Assembly: GCA_036345935.2 (NCBI GenBank)
Contig: JADWOT020000005.1
Span: forward strand, 20,004,369-20,068,368
Origin: Taenia hydatigena
Lineage: Eukaryota; Platyhelminthes; Cestoda; Cyclophyllidea; Taeniidae
Direction: 5' to 3'
DNA: 64,000 nt
The translations under genes and the position numbers were made by a program. Each line of letters begins with the position of its first letter. Position 1 is the first letter of the stretch. Shown here one piece after another: positions 35,516 through 47,267 of this stretch. The notes under the pieces are model-generated. The model saw nothing but the letters and a program-made list of their open reading frames with translations, was not told the origin of the DNA and ran no database searches.

Positions 35516-36411
35516 TGTAGCGTCCCGAGGCTCCCTTAAGGCAAAAGAAGGCAAAGTGGCAGGATAGAATATATACATTCACCGGACAGAAGGAAATAGA
35601 CAGCTGGCATGGCCCGGAGGCCAGCCCACGCGGCTAGGGCAATATGGCCACCTCTGTGACCTTGTCAGAAACTGGCAGTTCTAACAAGCAAAGTACTACA
35701 TTGCCCCTCTCTCCTTTCGAGCGTCGTCCCCGACGCGCCCCTCGGTACATCTCCCGCGTTAGCCATCACAACATACTCAGTGCTGCAACAAGCACCCACG
35801 AGCTAACCATGCCAGTCGCCCACATTCGACGCGATTGAGGCGATGCTTGACACCAACGTCAGTAATCCCTCTTGACAGTGCATTGCACTTCGAGTTTCGT
35901 CTGGCTTGGGAACAAAGTTCGGAATAAGTGGTTCTGCCGACCATCAGTATGTCCGTAGGGAGGCGTTAGCACGCCGATCTCCTTAAGCAAGTAGATATTA
36001 GGAGTAATCTTTGGAACGAAACTTCCCAGGTAGTCCATGGCTAGTGTCGCTTCAGTTGTTGATAGCTCTCTTGTAGAACACGGAGAAGGGGCGGATGCCG
36101 GAGGTGGACGTCGTTTTTGGCCCATCTGTAGCACGCACTTCTTTCGCACCGCTGCAACATGCCGGAGGCGGTAGAGATTGGGATAAAAAACCCTTTAGAA
36201 TCGGGTCCGCTTTCCGCTGCCACCAATGTAGCGTCCCGAGGCTCCCTTAAGGTAAAAGAAGGCGAAGTGGCAGGATAGAATATATACATTCACCGGACAG
36301 AAGGAAATAGACAGCTGGCATGGCCCGGAGGCCAGCCCACGCGGCTAGGGCAATATGGCCACCTCCGTGACCTTGACAGAAACTGGCAGTTCTAACAAGC
36401 AAAGTACTACA
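35516..36411 (-). mobile_element. Complete short non-autonomous LTR retrotransposon (TRIM-like)
   Basis: Two 185-bp direct LTRs (35516-35700 and 36227-36411) differ at only four positions by my reading and enclose 526 bp. Each begins TG and ends CA. The whole is flanked by ATAG (35512-35515 and 36412-36415). On the minus strand the 5' LTR is followed by TTGGTGGCAGCGG (36226-36214), a primer-binding-site-like sequence. The 3' LTR is preceded by the polypurine tract AAAGGAGAGAGGGGCAA (35717-35701). The interior has no gag, protease or reverse transcriptase; its longest minus frame is about 96 residues without known motifs. It must be mobilised in trans by an autonomous relative. Terminal-repeat retrotransposons in miniature are known from tapeworms (Ta-TRIM of Echinococcus); whether this is that family was not tested. 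Confidence 0.88.
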
Positions 36412-36707
36412 ATAGCTTGTTACGGATGCAAAGAAAACTCGAGGCAACGCATACTCTCAAATATTGTGTAGACACAAAACGGGTTGGGCCAAGGGGACTG
36501 AAAAATCCTAAACACAAGTGTTTATTCTGAGAGTAGAATCAAAAGAGTCTGTCCAAGTGGCACAAAACCCTAATGCGAACTCTAGTTTTACAAAAGTATT
36601 TACGCTAAATGCATTTGCCATAGGATGGGCGTTCACCGTATCGTTTTCCATGATCTAACAATACGAAATAGAGGCAGTAAATATAGTTGCAAGGCAAAGA
36701 CTGTGCA

Positions 36708-36892
36708 TGTAGCGTCCCGAGACTCCCTTAAGGCAAAAGAAAGCAGAGTGGCAGGGTAGAATATATATATTCACCGGACAGAGGGAAATATACTGCTGGC
36801 ATGGCCCGGAGGCCAGCCCACGCAGCTAGGGCAATATGGCCACCTCTGTGACCCTGACAGAAATCGGCAGCACAAACAGATAAAGCACCACA
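36708..36892 (-). repeat. Solo LTR with 5-bp target duplication
   Basis: 185 bp, starts TGTAGCGTCCCGAG and ends GCACCACA. It is flanked by GTGCA on both sides (36703-36707 and 36893-36897). It lies about 0.4 kb upstream of the first SAM-carrier gene. Confidence 0.85.
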
Positions 36893-37287
36893 GTGCAAAA
36901 CATAAAAATAAGAGCATAAGTTTACTGATTTTTGGGGGCGATGAAAATATCTTTTAATTTATAGTTTCACTCAGAAGTTAAAGAGCAGAACGTATGACCT
37001 TGGCCGCTCACGCATACGAGATTTGGTGTGCTAATGTTGGTTCGCACTCTTGCTCACGCACTACTGGACATTTGTTAAATTCTTTCGTTGATATTTGCTC
37101 CTTATTGTTCAAAGTGAACCTACGATTTCATTATGGAGTCTGTAGGGTTTATTTGTGTAAAGGTGCTTCATTCATCGCTTGATAGTGTGGTATTTCTAAC
37201 TAATTTTCTGCAATTCTCGGTGTTCATTAGATAGTTGCTAACCTCACCTACTTATTTCCCTAATTTACATTACTCAGATTGTAACTC

Positions 37288-40200
37288 ATGAGTACGGCAT
37301 TCTCATTCAACCACGAACAGCTCGCTGCACTTTTGAGTGGTGCTACTGCCGGAGTCTGTGTTGATATGGCAGTTTATCCTATGGATACTATAAAAACACG
37401 CCTCCAGAGTGCTGCGCGTGTGGTGAAGCCGGTAGGAGGCGGAAAGATGGGTTTATTTGCTGGTCTTCCTGCCGTTCTTCTTGGCTCAGCACCAGGAGGT
37501 ATGATTGACTGTAGGTTATCAAAGACGCATTTGTTGATCTTCGTGGGTTAATTCCTTTTTTATTTATTTTATTTAGCTGCATTATTTTTTATCTCGTATG
37601 AGACGGTAAAGCGTACCTCATTGACCTCCGGGGCTCCGTTGTGGATGGCTTCCATGCTTTCTGCCTGTACTGGGGAGTTAGTACGTGTTTCTTTTGCTGT
37701 TTGAAATTTTGTTCTTTTTATTATGGCGACTGATTGGTTAAAATTTTTTGATTTCAGGTTGCCTGTATAGTTCGGGTTCCTGTTGAAACAATCAAGCAAC
37801 GAACGCAAAACCAACCTCATCTGAACGTCCGAATTGTTCTATCACAATCCCTAAACTCAGAGGCACGATCTCCATTTTTCACATCTTCCCTTGCATTAGC
37901 TAGATTCTTGAAATTGTGCGTTCTCCTTCCTATATAGGGATGGCGGGGTCTCTATCGTGGTTATTGGAGCCAGGTTTCTCGTGGTCTACCCTTCTCCCTC
38001 ATTCAGTATCCCATTTGGGAGCTTCTTAAGGTAAGCATTGGTGGTAATTTGGTTTGAAGACCAGCCACTCAGTTCTGTAGTCTTCTCAAAGCTTGCACCG
38101 ACCCTGATTTGTCAGTTTTCTACTGGACTACCTACGTCTCGTTGATCTTTTACTTAATTGTTACAGAATAAACCGTTGAGGTCGCATTACTGGGTGAATC
38201 AGATCAGGAGAAACTTGTGCGACTTTGTTTGATAAAACTGTGTGCGAATATATTGGGATCAGGATCACTGAGAAACGCTTTTTTCCCGTCCTCTTTCCCA
38301 ACTCCACTTCTGTTTTTTTGATACGCCTTATCTCATTGCAGAAATAAGCATTTTCATACACAGACGTTTTAATTTCTAATGTCAATGGTTAGACAAAGTA
38401 TAATGTCTGTGCATTCCACTTTCCATAAGAGGTGACTTTCTGTATCGTCTTCTTCCCAAAGGTTTGGAAACGGCAAAATGCTAAATTCATTTTCTGTTAG
38501 CCATTTGTGCAAGGTCGTCCAAAAAAACTGGAATAGTGCTTTCTTGCAGTGGCTTTATCTCATGATTGCATTTGTAAGGTCGGGGTTCAAAGATCCAAGC
38601 GTAACCCACTGCAGAGTTCTTTTAGGGCAGAACCTTCCCGGGACCTCTAGCCTTTATTGTATCGATTTTACAACAAACTTGTGCACCTTTCTTTTACTTT
38701 TGAATGTTCAGACATAGAATGGCAACCATGACCTGCATATTCCATTTGAAGGATGAAGCTACTCCTTTTTTGGACTGAGATCTTTGAAGTTCTAGTTGCT
38801 CGCTGTTATTCAGAAGTGCTCAATCGCACAGAATTAGTAAACGGAAAACCATAACTTATATCCATGCGAATCTTCATGCTGTTACAAATAGTTCGTGAAA
38901 ACAATAATGAAGTTTGGTTTCTTTTTGACTTAGACCCTGATATCTAGGCACTTTAAGCATCAATTCTCGAAGTGTCCTTTTACGGCTGGGTTATGCGGAC
39001 GCTTCAACTGAAAAGTCGTTAAGTGTTCTATCATAGGACCACAAAGTCCGTAAAGGATAAAAGTCTAATCCATGTTTCTGTTTCGCCTTTCCGTGGCTCG
39101 CTCTCTCATCTGTTCTACCTCTTTACGTCATGCATTGAATTTGATGTATGAATGTATCGGCGTGCGCCCATTTCAAGGTCTGACAAAATTTATGAATGAA
39201 TTGTTGGGCCAAGGCTACTGTAACGCCAAATTATTTATGAAGGTACTGACGCATGCAGAATTTAAGTCCAAGTGCAGGCCCTTGTGTCGAATAGATTGGA
39301 TAGTTTGTCTTTGGTTGTTTTTTATGTGAATGTCCATTTCTGCTCTGTCTGTCCCCTGTCCAAGGGTTTCTTTTCGTAGGGTCAGTAAGTAGCGAACGGC
39401 TAATACGCTCGTCTTTGTTTCTTCGCCTCAGCGCGGCATGGAGCACTACAACAGACATCAAACACTGGACTCCAGTCTTCTCGATTTTAAGGTGGGGGAA
39501 GAGTGTTTCCCCAGCTCCAGTGAGTCGACCAGCCTATCAAAGAAACAGTTCGCAGTGTGTGGAGCCATTGCCGGTGCCATTGGTGGCTCCTCCACCACCC
39601 CCATGGATGTGGCCAAGACGAGGATTATGCTAGCCGAGGTGAGGCCTCTCTTTGCGTCTTTCTATCTGTTTATGAAGACCTTGATACGATCTGTTAGCAA
39701 CTAGAAAGACTTATAATAATGAATGGCTAGGTATATCTTGCTGCAGTGGCTTGAAAGTTATTGTAAAGTCACGCCTCCGTCGGTCAGTATGATAGTCTTA
39801 TTTGTGTATTTTGCGAGTTTCTCTCTTACTTCGTACCCAATCTTTTACCATTATCATGCCACCTTTAACCTGATGGATTTCAAGGCGCCTACCTATCACT
39901 TGTAAACACTGAGTTGACTTTGAAGGCGTCTAAAGCCCAGGTTTTTTGTACCTTAACTTCTGGAGGTGAAATTTATAGTGTTCTTTTGCTACGTTTTTGA
40001 AAGAAAGTCACTGGTTGTTGAGTTGCAAGGACGGTGGGTTTAGATTTCACAAAGCTTCTTGCACTCTTTTGAAATAATTTCTTGGTGATGTTGTAAAGTG
40101 TGTTTGCGGCAGAGGCAGCTTTCAAGATCGGAGGATGTCAATTAAAGGTGCTTTTTGGTGGTAATGCCCAATCTACAAACTGCCCTCCTGGGGTTGTACA

Positions 40201-43200
40201 CAATGACGTAGAAAGATCGCCTGCCTGTGCATGAAGCCTTTTGGACAACCAGCTCTGCTTGGACTAATCTAACCATGTATTTATTTCAAGGGGACTACCC
40301 TGCTTGTGCTGCTTTGAATATTCAGCTAACCTTTGCCGCAAATGTTATCTCTTCCAGTACTCCGTAGGTAACCAAATAAGCTCGAGGATTTTTTTCCCTT
40401 GAATTAGTTACCGTGTAGTTCTTTTGCATCGAGACTTAGACTGGTAAATTTAATTTTTTGAAAGCAGTTTTGTCTTTAGACGTTGAAATCCTAGTCCTAG
40501 TCGCTTCTGTTCATGGCTCACCTTTATCGCTCATCCAACTGTCTATTCGCATGAAGTGATGTGGTTGTCCAGTGCTAATGCTGAGACAAGGTGATAACAA
40601 CCACCATTAAAAACCTCCTGTCTAACGCAAATGTGTATCTTCCTCTTGGTAACTTGAGTGGTGAGACAAGGTTTCATGTTTTGTATGGTACGCCTGTTTT
40701 AACCCCACAGCATATGCTTCCCGTTAATTATGTAGCACCTCAGAAGTTTGAGGCGGTGAGCCGTTTGTTTGGAGCCAACCAGCTGGTTGATCTTAAAATG
40801 CAAAAGGTGATTTATTTCACCCCAAATTAATCAAGCAGCTCTAAAGCTTCGTGTTTTTGTGTGACTAGATAATCTTTCGGCCCATTTGCTTAGCAGCTTC
40901 CAACACGACTTTACCTTCCCAGTTGATGTCGGCGTCAAGCAACTGCAGCCTAAAGCACACGTAGTTTAGAATTGCCACGAGAAGAGAGTCTTCATGAATG
41001 TAATCCACCACTACCTTCTGGACGGTGTTTCTTGCTACCGTGCTCTGCGCTTTTATCAGAAGCTATGCTACCAAGGTGGCAAGAGGCTTCTGCAGATTTC
41101 AACCTTAGCTAACCTCACCTCCCAAAGCAGGCCCAACCAATTTTTAGAAGGTACGGTGATGGGTTCTTAGCAAGCGGAAAGATGGTGGGAGTATTGTAAC
41201 GATAGGCGACCGCGCAGCGCTATTTCCCTCATAACGCCTGCGCACAAACATTCCTATGCACTTTACATCCCCACAAGTTACATCAAGTTGTTGCACACAA
41301 CTTCTTTTGATCACCTGATAGAACCCGTGAAAATATTTTAGTTTGATTGCCAATCTCCTCACCAATTTATCAAAGTCTCAGTACTTTGTCTTCACATAAT
41401 GTTCTCAGACCACCGTACCGCGTTACCTCACCCTTCATTCCTTCTTTGAATGCTGATACCTTCGGAACAGTTGCTTGCCCCCATTTTACGGTGGAAAGTT
41501 TCTATTTTGAAGATGCGAATCTGAAATATTGGCTAGGTGTCGGTAGCTGAAATCCGTTTCATCGGTTTCAAACATTTCACGTCTCTTGTCCCGACTCTAC
41601 AACATCACCGAAAGCATCGTCTCAAATTAAATTCAAAATTCCTTCACTGAAGTGTATCTCCTTCTGGAAGATTCTCATCTCAGGAATTTGAAGATATTTG
41701 GCTCAGCTGAGAAAAAAGAAAAAAATCAACCCTGCTTTCGTATTTTTGCTAACTGATCAATTTCTTTTTGATTTGGGTGACCACTTTTTGCAGTAGCTTT
41801 CTATGATTTTTCGCAGAAGGGGACCCCGCTGGCCTCGGGAAGTGTTGCGGTTGCTCTGCGGACAATCTACCGGGAGGGTGGCATTTCTGGGTATGTTTAA
41901 TACCATTTCTCACCTTTTTCGTCCCTCTTCTCCCTAATACACTTATTTTGTGTTTTTTTGAAGACTTCCCTTTTTTTCCAAAAAGACCTGTCTTTACTTG
42001 CATCCCACCCGATTTGGGCAGGATAAAAGTCGCTCCTTATGACGACTTTTTTTACCCTCAAATCTGCTTATACACAAGTTCGTTTATTCGACAGCAGGAT
42101 GGGTTGAAGCGTTTTTGTAATAAAAATCAGGTGGTGGCAGAAATTCCCCCAAAATATGTTGCTGATTAAAATAATTACCACGACAACCTATAATTCCTCC
42201 CGTACGAGACACGCACTTGTTTTTGGTTCCATCTTTATGGATATTAAAGGCAAAAAAGGCACCAATAATCAGCTGGATAAACATCCGAAAAATCGGAGTA
42301 GGAGTTGAGGTGATGCCTTCCCCGTTTTTGCTACCTATTTTTCGAAAATGTCCATGGTTGATCTTAAAATTGGTATTTATTTACAATTTTGCAACCGAGT
42401 TAAACTGGATTTGTCAAATAAGTGAACTCGAATCGGATTAGGTGTGTCTGTGGAGATCTCTCCCTTCGATGAGACCAGCGTTTGGGCATGAAGAAAGCTT
42501 TAGTCTTGCATTGACAGCGCAGGGGAACTGCGGAGAGGGCAAACCGTCTCGCCAAGTTTTCCTACTACTGGTGTGCTTCGTTGTTGTCGCCTTTTGAGTT
42601 TTTTTCTACACCCGAAACATGAAGTATCTTATAGTAAAAATTTGTTTTCCGTGCTAAGGAATTCAGTCCTATCTTGGGCTGTTTTTTGAAAGGTGTCAAG
42701 CTGCGCAATTAGCCCGGTCAAGTAGTAGAATATTTGTTGATCCCTTCTACATCCCATCCTCTCATTTAAGTACACCGTCCCTTTGGATGACTGTGCTGGA
42801 TCAGTGGAAGTTCGTGCTGGAATTAACTGGGACTAATTGTAGTCTCCTTTTCTTCCTTGCCGTTGCTGACAATTCGTTTGGTGTAAATCAAGTCCCCGTG
42901 TTCATTTCCATGTTCTATGATGGTTGGTTGGATATACGAGTAGATATGTGAACGGCTTTGGGAGAGCAGGACGCATTGACGATTGAATAGATGGGTGGTG
43001 GACTAGAGACACATTAATGGCTAGCTTTTTGGCCACCCCATCTATCATATCACACCGATTTTCTCCCTCTTTTTAAGCCTTTTCGCTGGTTTGGTGCCCC
43101 GCGTTTGCATCAAGTGCTTCGGTGGTGCCGTATTCCTCGGCCTCTACGACATCTCCAAACGCATGTGGCTTGCCTATCTACCTACAAAGTCTTTCGACGG

Positions 43201-43207
43201 CGAATAG
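37288..43207 (+). CDS. SLC25A26: Mitochondrial S-adenosylmethionine carrier, copy A
   Basis: Seven exons: 37288-37498, 37577-37680, 37758-37862, 37938-38030, 39432-39638, 41817-41890 and 43078-43207 (stop TAG), giving 307 residues. It is an inner-membrane carrier exchanging cytosolic SAM for mitochondrial S-adenosylhomocysteine. The three carrier signatures are intact: [23 protein letters not shown] and [12 protein letters not shown], each followed by the glycine-rich helix ([20 protein letters not shown]). SLQ-type residues and [10 protein letters not shown] match animal SAM carriers. Exon 3 appears to end GAG|GCACGA, a GC donor, with a 75-nt intron; this keeps the same exon length as copy B. 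Introns 4, 5 and 6 are 1.4, 2.2 and 1.2 kb and contain no visible gene. A poly(A) signal lies at 43398. Confidence 0.9.
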
Positions 43208-44274
43208 ATGTCGCCTCCCCTGTTAAAATATCCCCTATCGTGTACAGCCGTCTCCTTCAACCCCCCATGCCCATTTTCACTTCCGCCAGTCCGTTTGCTC
43301 ACCTGCATGCAGCTTTTCTAGATCTTCTACTTTTGTACGCTTTCGGTAATACCGTTTGCGCGCGTTTGTTTTCGCGTACCGGATTAGGTTGCTTTTAAAT
43401 AAATCTTTGTTTTGCTTTTCCACCTTTTTATTCGCTCGCGAGTATGTACTTGAGAACTGTGCCACCTTTGCACAGGTAGTACTATTAGTAGTGTTCTTTT
43501 TTCTATGGTATTCGTTTGGTCCCTACTTACGAAGTGATAAGTAGTATCGTCTCTCAGGACCATTCTACCTTCGTCACTTCCTTTTACTAGTGCTCCTTCG
43601 CATTGAAATTCGGTTAACTGAATTTACGGGAGCATGAATTTCTGTATCTTTTTTCTCTCATTCCGTGTATGTCTACTTTTTAAGCTACAAGCAACACCAA
43701 GCATGAATGTGTTTTCCCCAATCCAGTCATTGTGATTCAAATTGGTGCGATTTTAGATTTTTTTCCTCGTGGACTTCCCGGTCATCTGATTCACATGATT
43801 GGCTTGATGTTGACATTTTCACCGTTGTTAAAATCAATTTGTAGTCTCATTCAAGTTAGAAATGTCTTTCACTTCATTCTAAAAGGTGACAACGTTTTAG
43901 AACCTCGGGAGAAACGAGGGTGCGATTAGATTTCCTTTTCAAGGGTGCTTGCATGTAACCAATTTTGGGCGATTTCATTGTCACTTTGCTTAGGCAGGGT
44001 ACACAGTAAGCTTGCGCAGACCTGAGGAGAGTTGGATTTAACCCTCTGATCAGGTACCGATAATTGGTCCAATTTTTCGCTCTGCAATCATTATTGTACC
44101 AATTCACCTAAAACTTCTGCTTGAAAGAACTTCTTGGGACACATCTAAGAGAAATTGGTTAGAATTTCTTCTTGTCTTAGTAGCTTTAATCTGCAGTCAC
44201 GCAACGTGTTGTCTCCACAACTCCTTTTTTGCGAAAGAATAGTTGATGGATTCTTTTAGAGTTTCAAAGTGGGA
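43208..44274. other. Spacer between carrier copies A and B
   Basis: About 1.07 kb. It contains the poly(A) signal AATAAA of copy A at 43398-43403 and otherwise no recognisable feature. Copy B's promoter must lie in its distal part. Confidence 0.4.
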
Positions 44275-47267
44275 ATGACTGTTTTAATGTTTTATCTGGT
44301 TCCATATCAGTCGTCCAGTCTTTGGAGTGTGGACCGAGCGGTACAATTTTGCGCGGGCGGCACCGCTGGACTCTTTGTCGATGTCATCGTCTATCCCGTC
44401 GACACGCTCAAGACCCGCCTCCAATCCTCCTCCGGTAGCATTTTTACGCCCTGTGGACGGCTTCGACTCTTTGCTGGTCTACCCACTGTACTTTTAGGCT
44501 CTGGCCCCTCTTGTAAGTGTTTCAGACGTCTCTTTTTACACAAAACTCGGAGGATTTCTCCAAATCAGATAGAACTTAAAAGGCTATATTTTATTTGCTG
44601 AAAGACAAAGCAATCGTCTTTTAAATTTTTTCGATCCCGTTGCAGCCGCCGTCTTCTTCTATGCCTACGAGGTCTTTAAAGATGTCTCTATACAGAATAG
44701 AATGCCAATATGGGTAGCTTCCATGATTGGAACAACCGTAGCCGAGATTGTACGTGCCTCTGACGTGTATTCTGCCTGATCGCCTGACCTGTCTCACTCG
44801 GTGTTCTCTCTACTGTAGACCTCTATGGTGCTTTGGGTGCCCTGCGAGAACGTTAAGCAGTCTGCGCAGAGTCGTCCCTTTGACTCGCTGCGGTTCATTT
44901 TTAGAAGCTACGTCCAGCATGAAGTAGAGTTTGTTATTTTTTCATTGTGACTTGAACGATCCCGTCCATTCCACCATTAGGAGGAGAAAGGGGAATAGGA
45001 TGATTCCTCATAAGTTAGATGAATTGGTAGATGTATGGATTATTTAATGAACTTTTAAATAGGGGTTTTTTGTTTAAACAGGTAGATGGATAGAAATATG
45101 GAGTGATTGTCCAAAAGTACAGGCAAACTGCCTCGAATTTTCAGCATTTTAACCATTTTGGAATCGTCTTCTCCATTTCAGGGTTGGATAGGCCTCTACC
45201 GCGGCTACGTAAGCACGGTAGTTCGCGATCTTCCCTGTGCCCTCATTCAATTTCCCATTTGGGAGGCCTTAAAGAGTTTCTTTGCGTGGAGGAACCAATG
45301 TCCAGAGGAAAGATGCCGTTTTCGCGACGCCTTCTCCTCCCCCTCACCTTCCAACCTGACTGGCTTTCAATTCGCTCTCTGCGGCTTCCTCTCCGGTGCA
45401 GTTGCCGGTTCTGTCACCACTCCACTGGACGTGGCGAAGACACGAATCATGCTCGCAAATGTCAGTTTCACTTTTGACTTCCTATTTACCTTTTTCGTTG
45501 CCACAACTGCGTTGCTTCCAAAGTAGTGAAATTGAAAATAGCTGGATTCTGTGCGGCAAGTTAGTCCCACGAAGCATTGTTTAAAATATTTTAGCGCTTG
45601 TTTACGATTACTGCATCCTAATTGGTCAATAGGCTGTTTAATTCTCTGGTTGGTTTTTGACTATTTACCTGATTGGTTGATGATTTGGGGAAATATCTGA
45701 TTGGTTCATTTTTTAACGTCATTTTTAGCGAAATAGTCCCCTTGCATCAGGCAGAATTTCCACCGCGTTGAGGGTTATCTACCAAGAGGCTGGTATAACT
45801 GGGTGAGTTGTATAGACTGGAGTTTGATTATGTTGATTTGCTTAATTTCATTATTTGTTGAAAGTTTGTCCAATTTTTTTTAAATAAATGATTCGTATTT
45901 TTGATATTGCGTAGATCGAGTACTGCTTTGCTTCTGTGGTGTAGATGTTGTCAGTAAATAAAAGGCAAGGAAACATGAGAAACCAAATGCAACGAATCGC
46001 AAAGTCACTGGAAATTTCATCTTCATTTGATGTTTCGTCTCTTCGAATGTAGAAAAGAGCTATCCCCCATCCCCCTCGGTTTGTTTCTCACTCTCCTTTC
46101 TTAGCCAGCAAGAAGGAATGCCAATTTGGCCGAGAAGTATGGTGCAGCAGTGTGTTAGGCGATTTTCTCATCCAAGTTTGGTGATTGAAATTATGAGTTC
46201 TTGCGTTTGTCCACAAGAGTGAATTTTACTCCAATTTTATGCTCCACAACTGGTTATCCTGGCTGTTGGCAAAGTAATGCTTGTCCACGCCTTGGAGCTC
46301 CATCATGCCGTGTGGGTTCTTTGGTCTTTAGCAAGTGGACAATTTCCTCACGCTGTTTATGCATGCACGTGCTGTCTTTCAGGGTTAATGTGGCACCTTA
46401 AAGGTATGGCGCACTTAGTGAGTTGTTTGGTGATAGCTAATAATTTATTTGTTCCTTCTCTTCATTTCGAAGGCTAACGCATGTTTTCACTACAAATTAC
46501 TCCTTGGTATATCTTTGCTATGAAGGTAAAAGAAATGCAAAAACTTTTTGATGTAGCAGACTTGTTGGCAACTTTTAGCGCATGGTGTATCGCACCCATT
46601 AAAATAGCACCTTTCATCGCACATTTATCGCCTATTATCGATGTAAACAAAGTGTTTTATTAACTTGGCGCCACATTGAGGTCATAATATTCATATATCA
46701 TGGAGGAGGGAGGGTTTCCCTGACTGCTTTGGGTCGGGATATTATGCTGCCGCAGTTCGCCTCTGCAGACTTGAATCCTACTTGAACTCTGTTTGTGAAA
46801 CAGACGTTTACAAATTGCATTCGTCAAGCCAAACCGATTTTGACCATCTTCTTTTGGTCGTTGGATGGATGGCGATTTAAGTTTAACGCAAATCTGCGAC
46901 CCCGGATTTTCACAACAGGCGTCTCTTACGGACTAGCTGATCCACTTAAATGGATACCCTGTGGGAGCGAAAAGACTGTCTTAATTCAAAAGCATGCCAT
47001 CATATTTATAACCGCGAAACAAATGTCCAGGTAAATAAAAAAGTCATAATCAATCATCTAGGTTTGGCAAAATGGTTGTCCACTTGTCAAGCTTAGCTCT
47101 AACTAAATGGTCGCTCTTCTCTCCTCACCAGCTGGTTCGCTGGACTGATGCCCCGAATGGGTCTCTTGTCCATAGGTGGTGGTATCTTCCTTGGACTCTA
47201 TGACATCACCAAACCCTTCTGGAACAGCGTTCTAGGGCCTTCGATGGAGGCGAAACCGAGACCCTAG
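44275..47267 (+). CDS. Mitochondrial S-adenosylmethionine carrier-like, diverged copy B
   Basis: Six exons: 44275-44512, 44646-44749, 44819-44923, 45182-45460, 45729-45802 and 47132-47267, giving 311 residues. Exons 2, 3 and 5 have exactly the lengths of copy A (104, 105, 74). The exon 45182-45460 covers what is two exons in A, so one intron is absent. Signatures 1 and 3 are normal ([23 protein letters not shown]). The second is altered: WVPCENVKQSAQ instead of RVP-x-E-x-[IV]KQR-[AT]Q, losing two arginines in the substrate-contact region and salt-bridge helix. The frame is intact, so this is probably a functional but diverged carrier rather than a pseudogene. The N-terminus is uncertain: the ATG at 44275 reads into an acceptor-like CATATCAG, so an upstream exon is possible. 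Intron 5 (1.3 kb) shows nothing else. Confidence 0.82.

Noticed and set aside
35859..36149. A gag or protease gene inside the complete LTR element
   Set aside because: The 96-codon minus frame has no zinc knuckle, no D-[ST]-G site and no resemblance to retroviral-type polyproteins.
44275..47267. Carrier copy B as a pseudogene
   Set aside because: All six exons are open, splice phases are intact, and signatures 1 and 3 are preserved; only signature 2 is altered.
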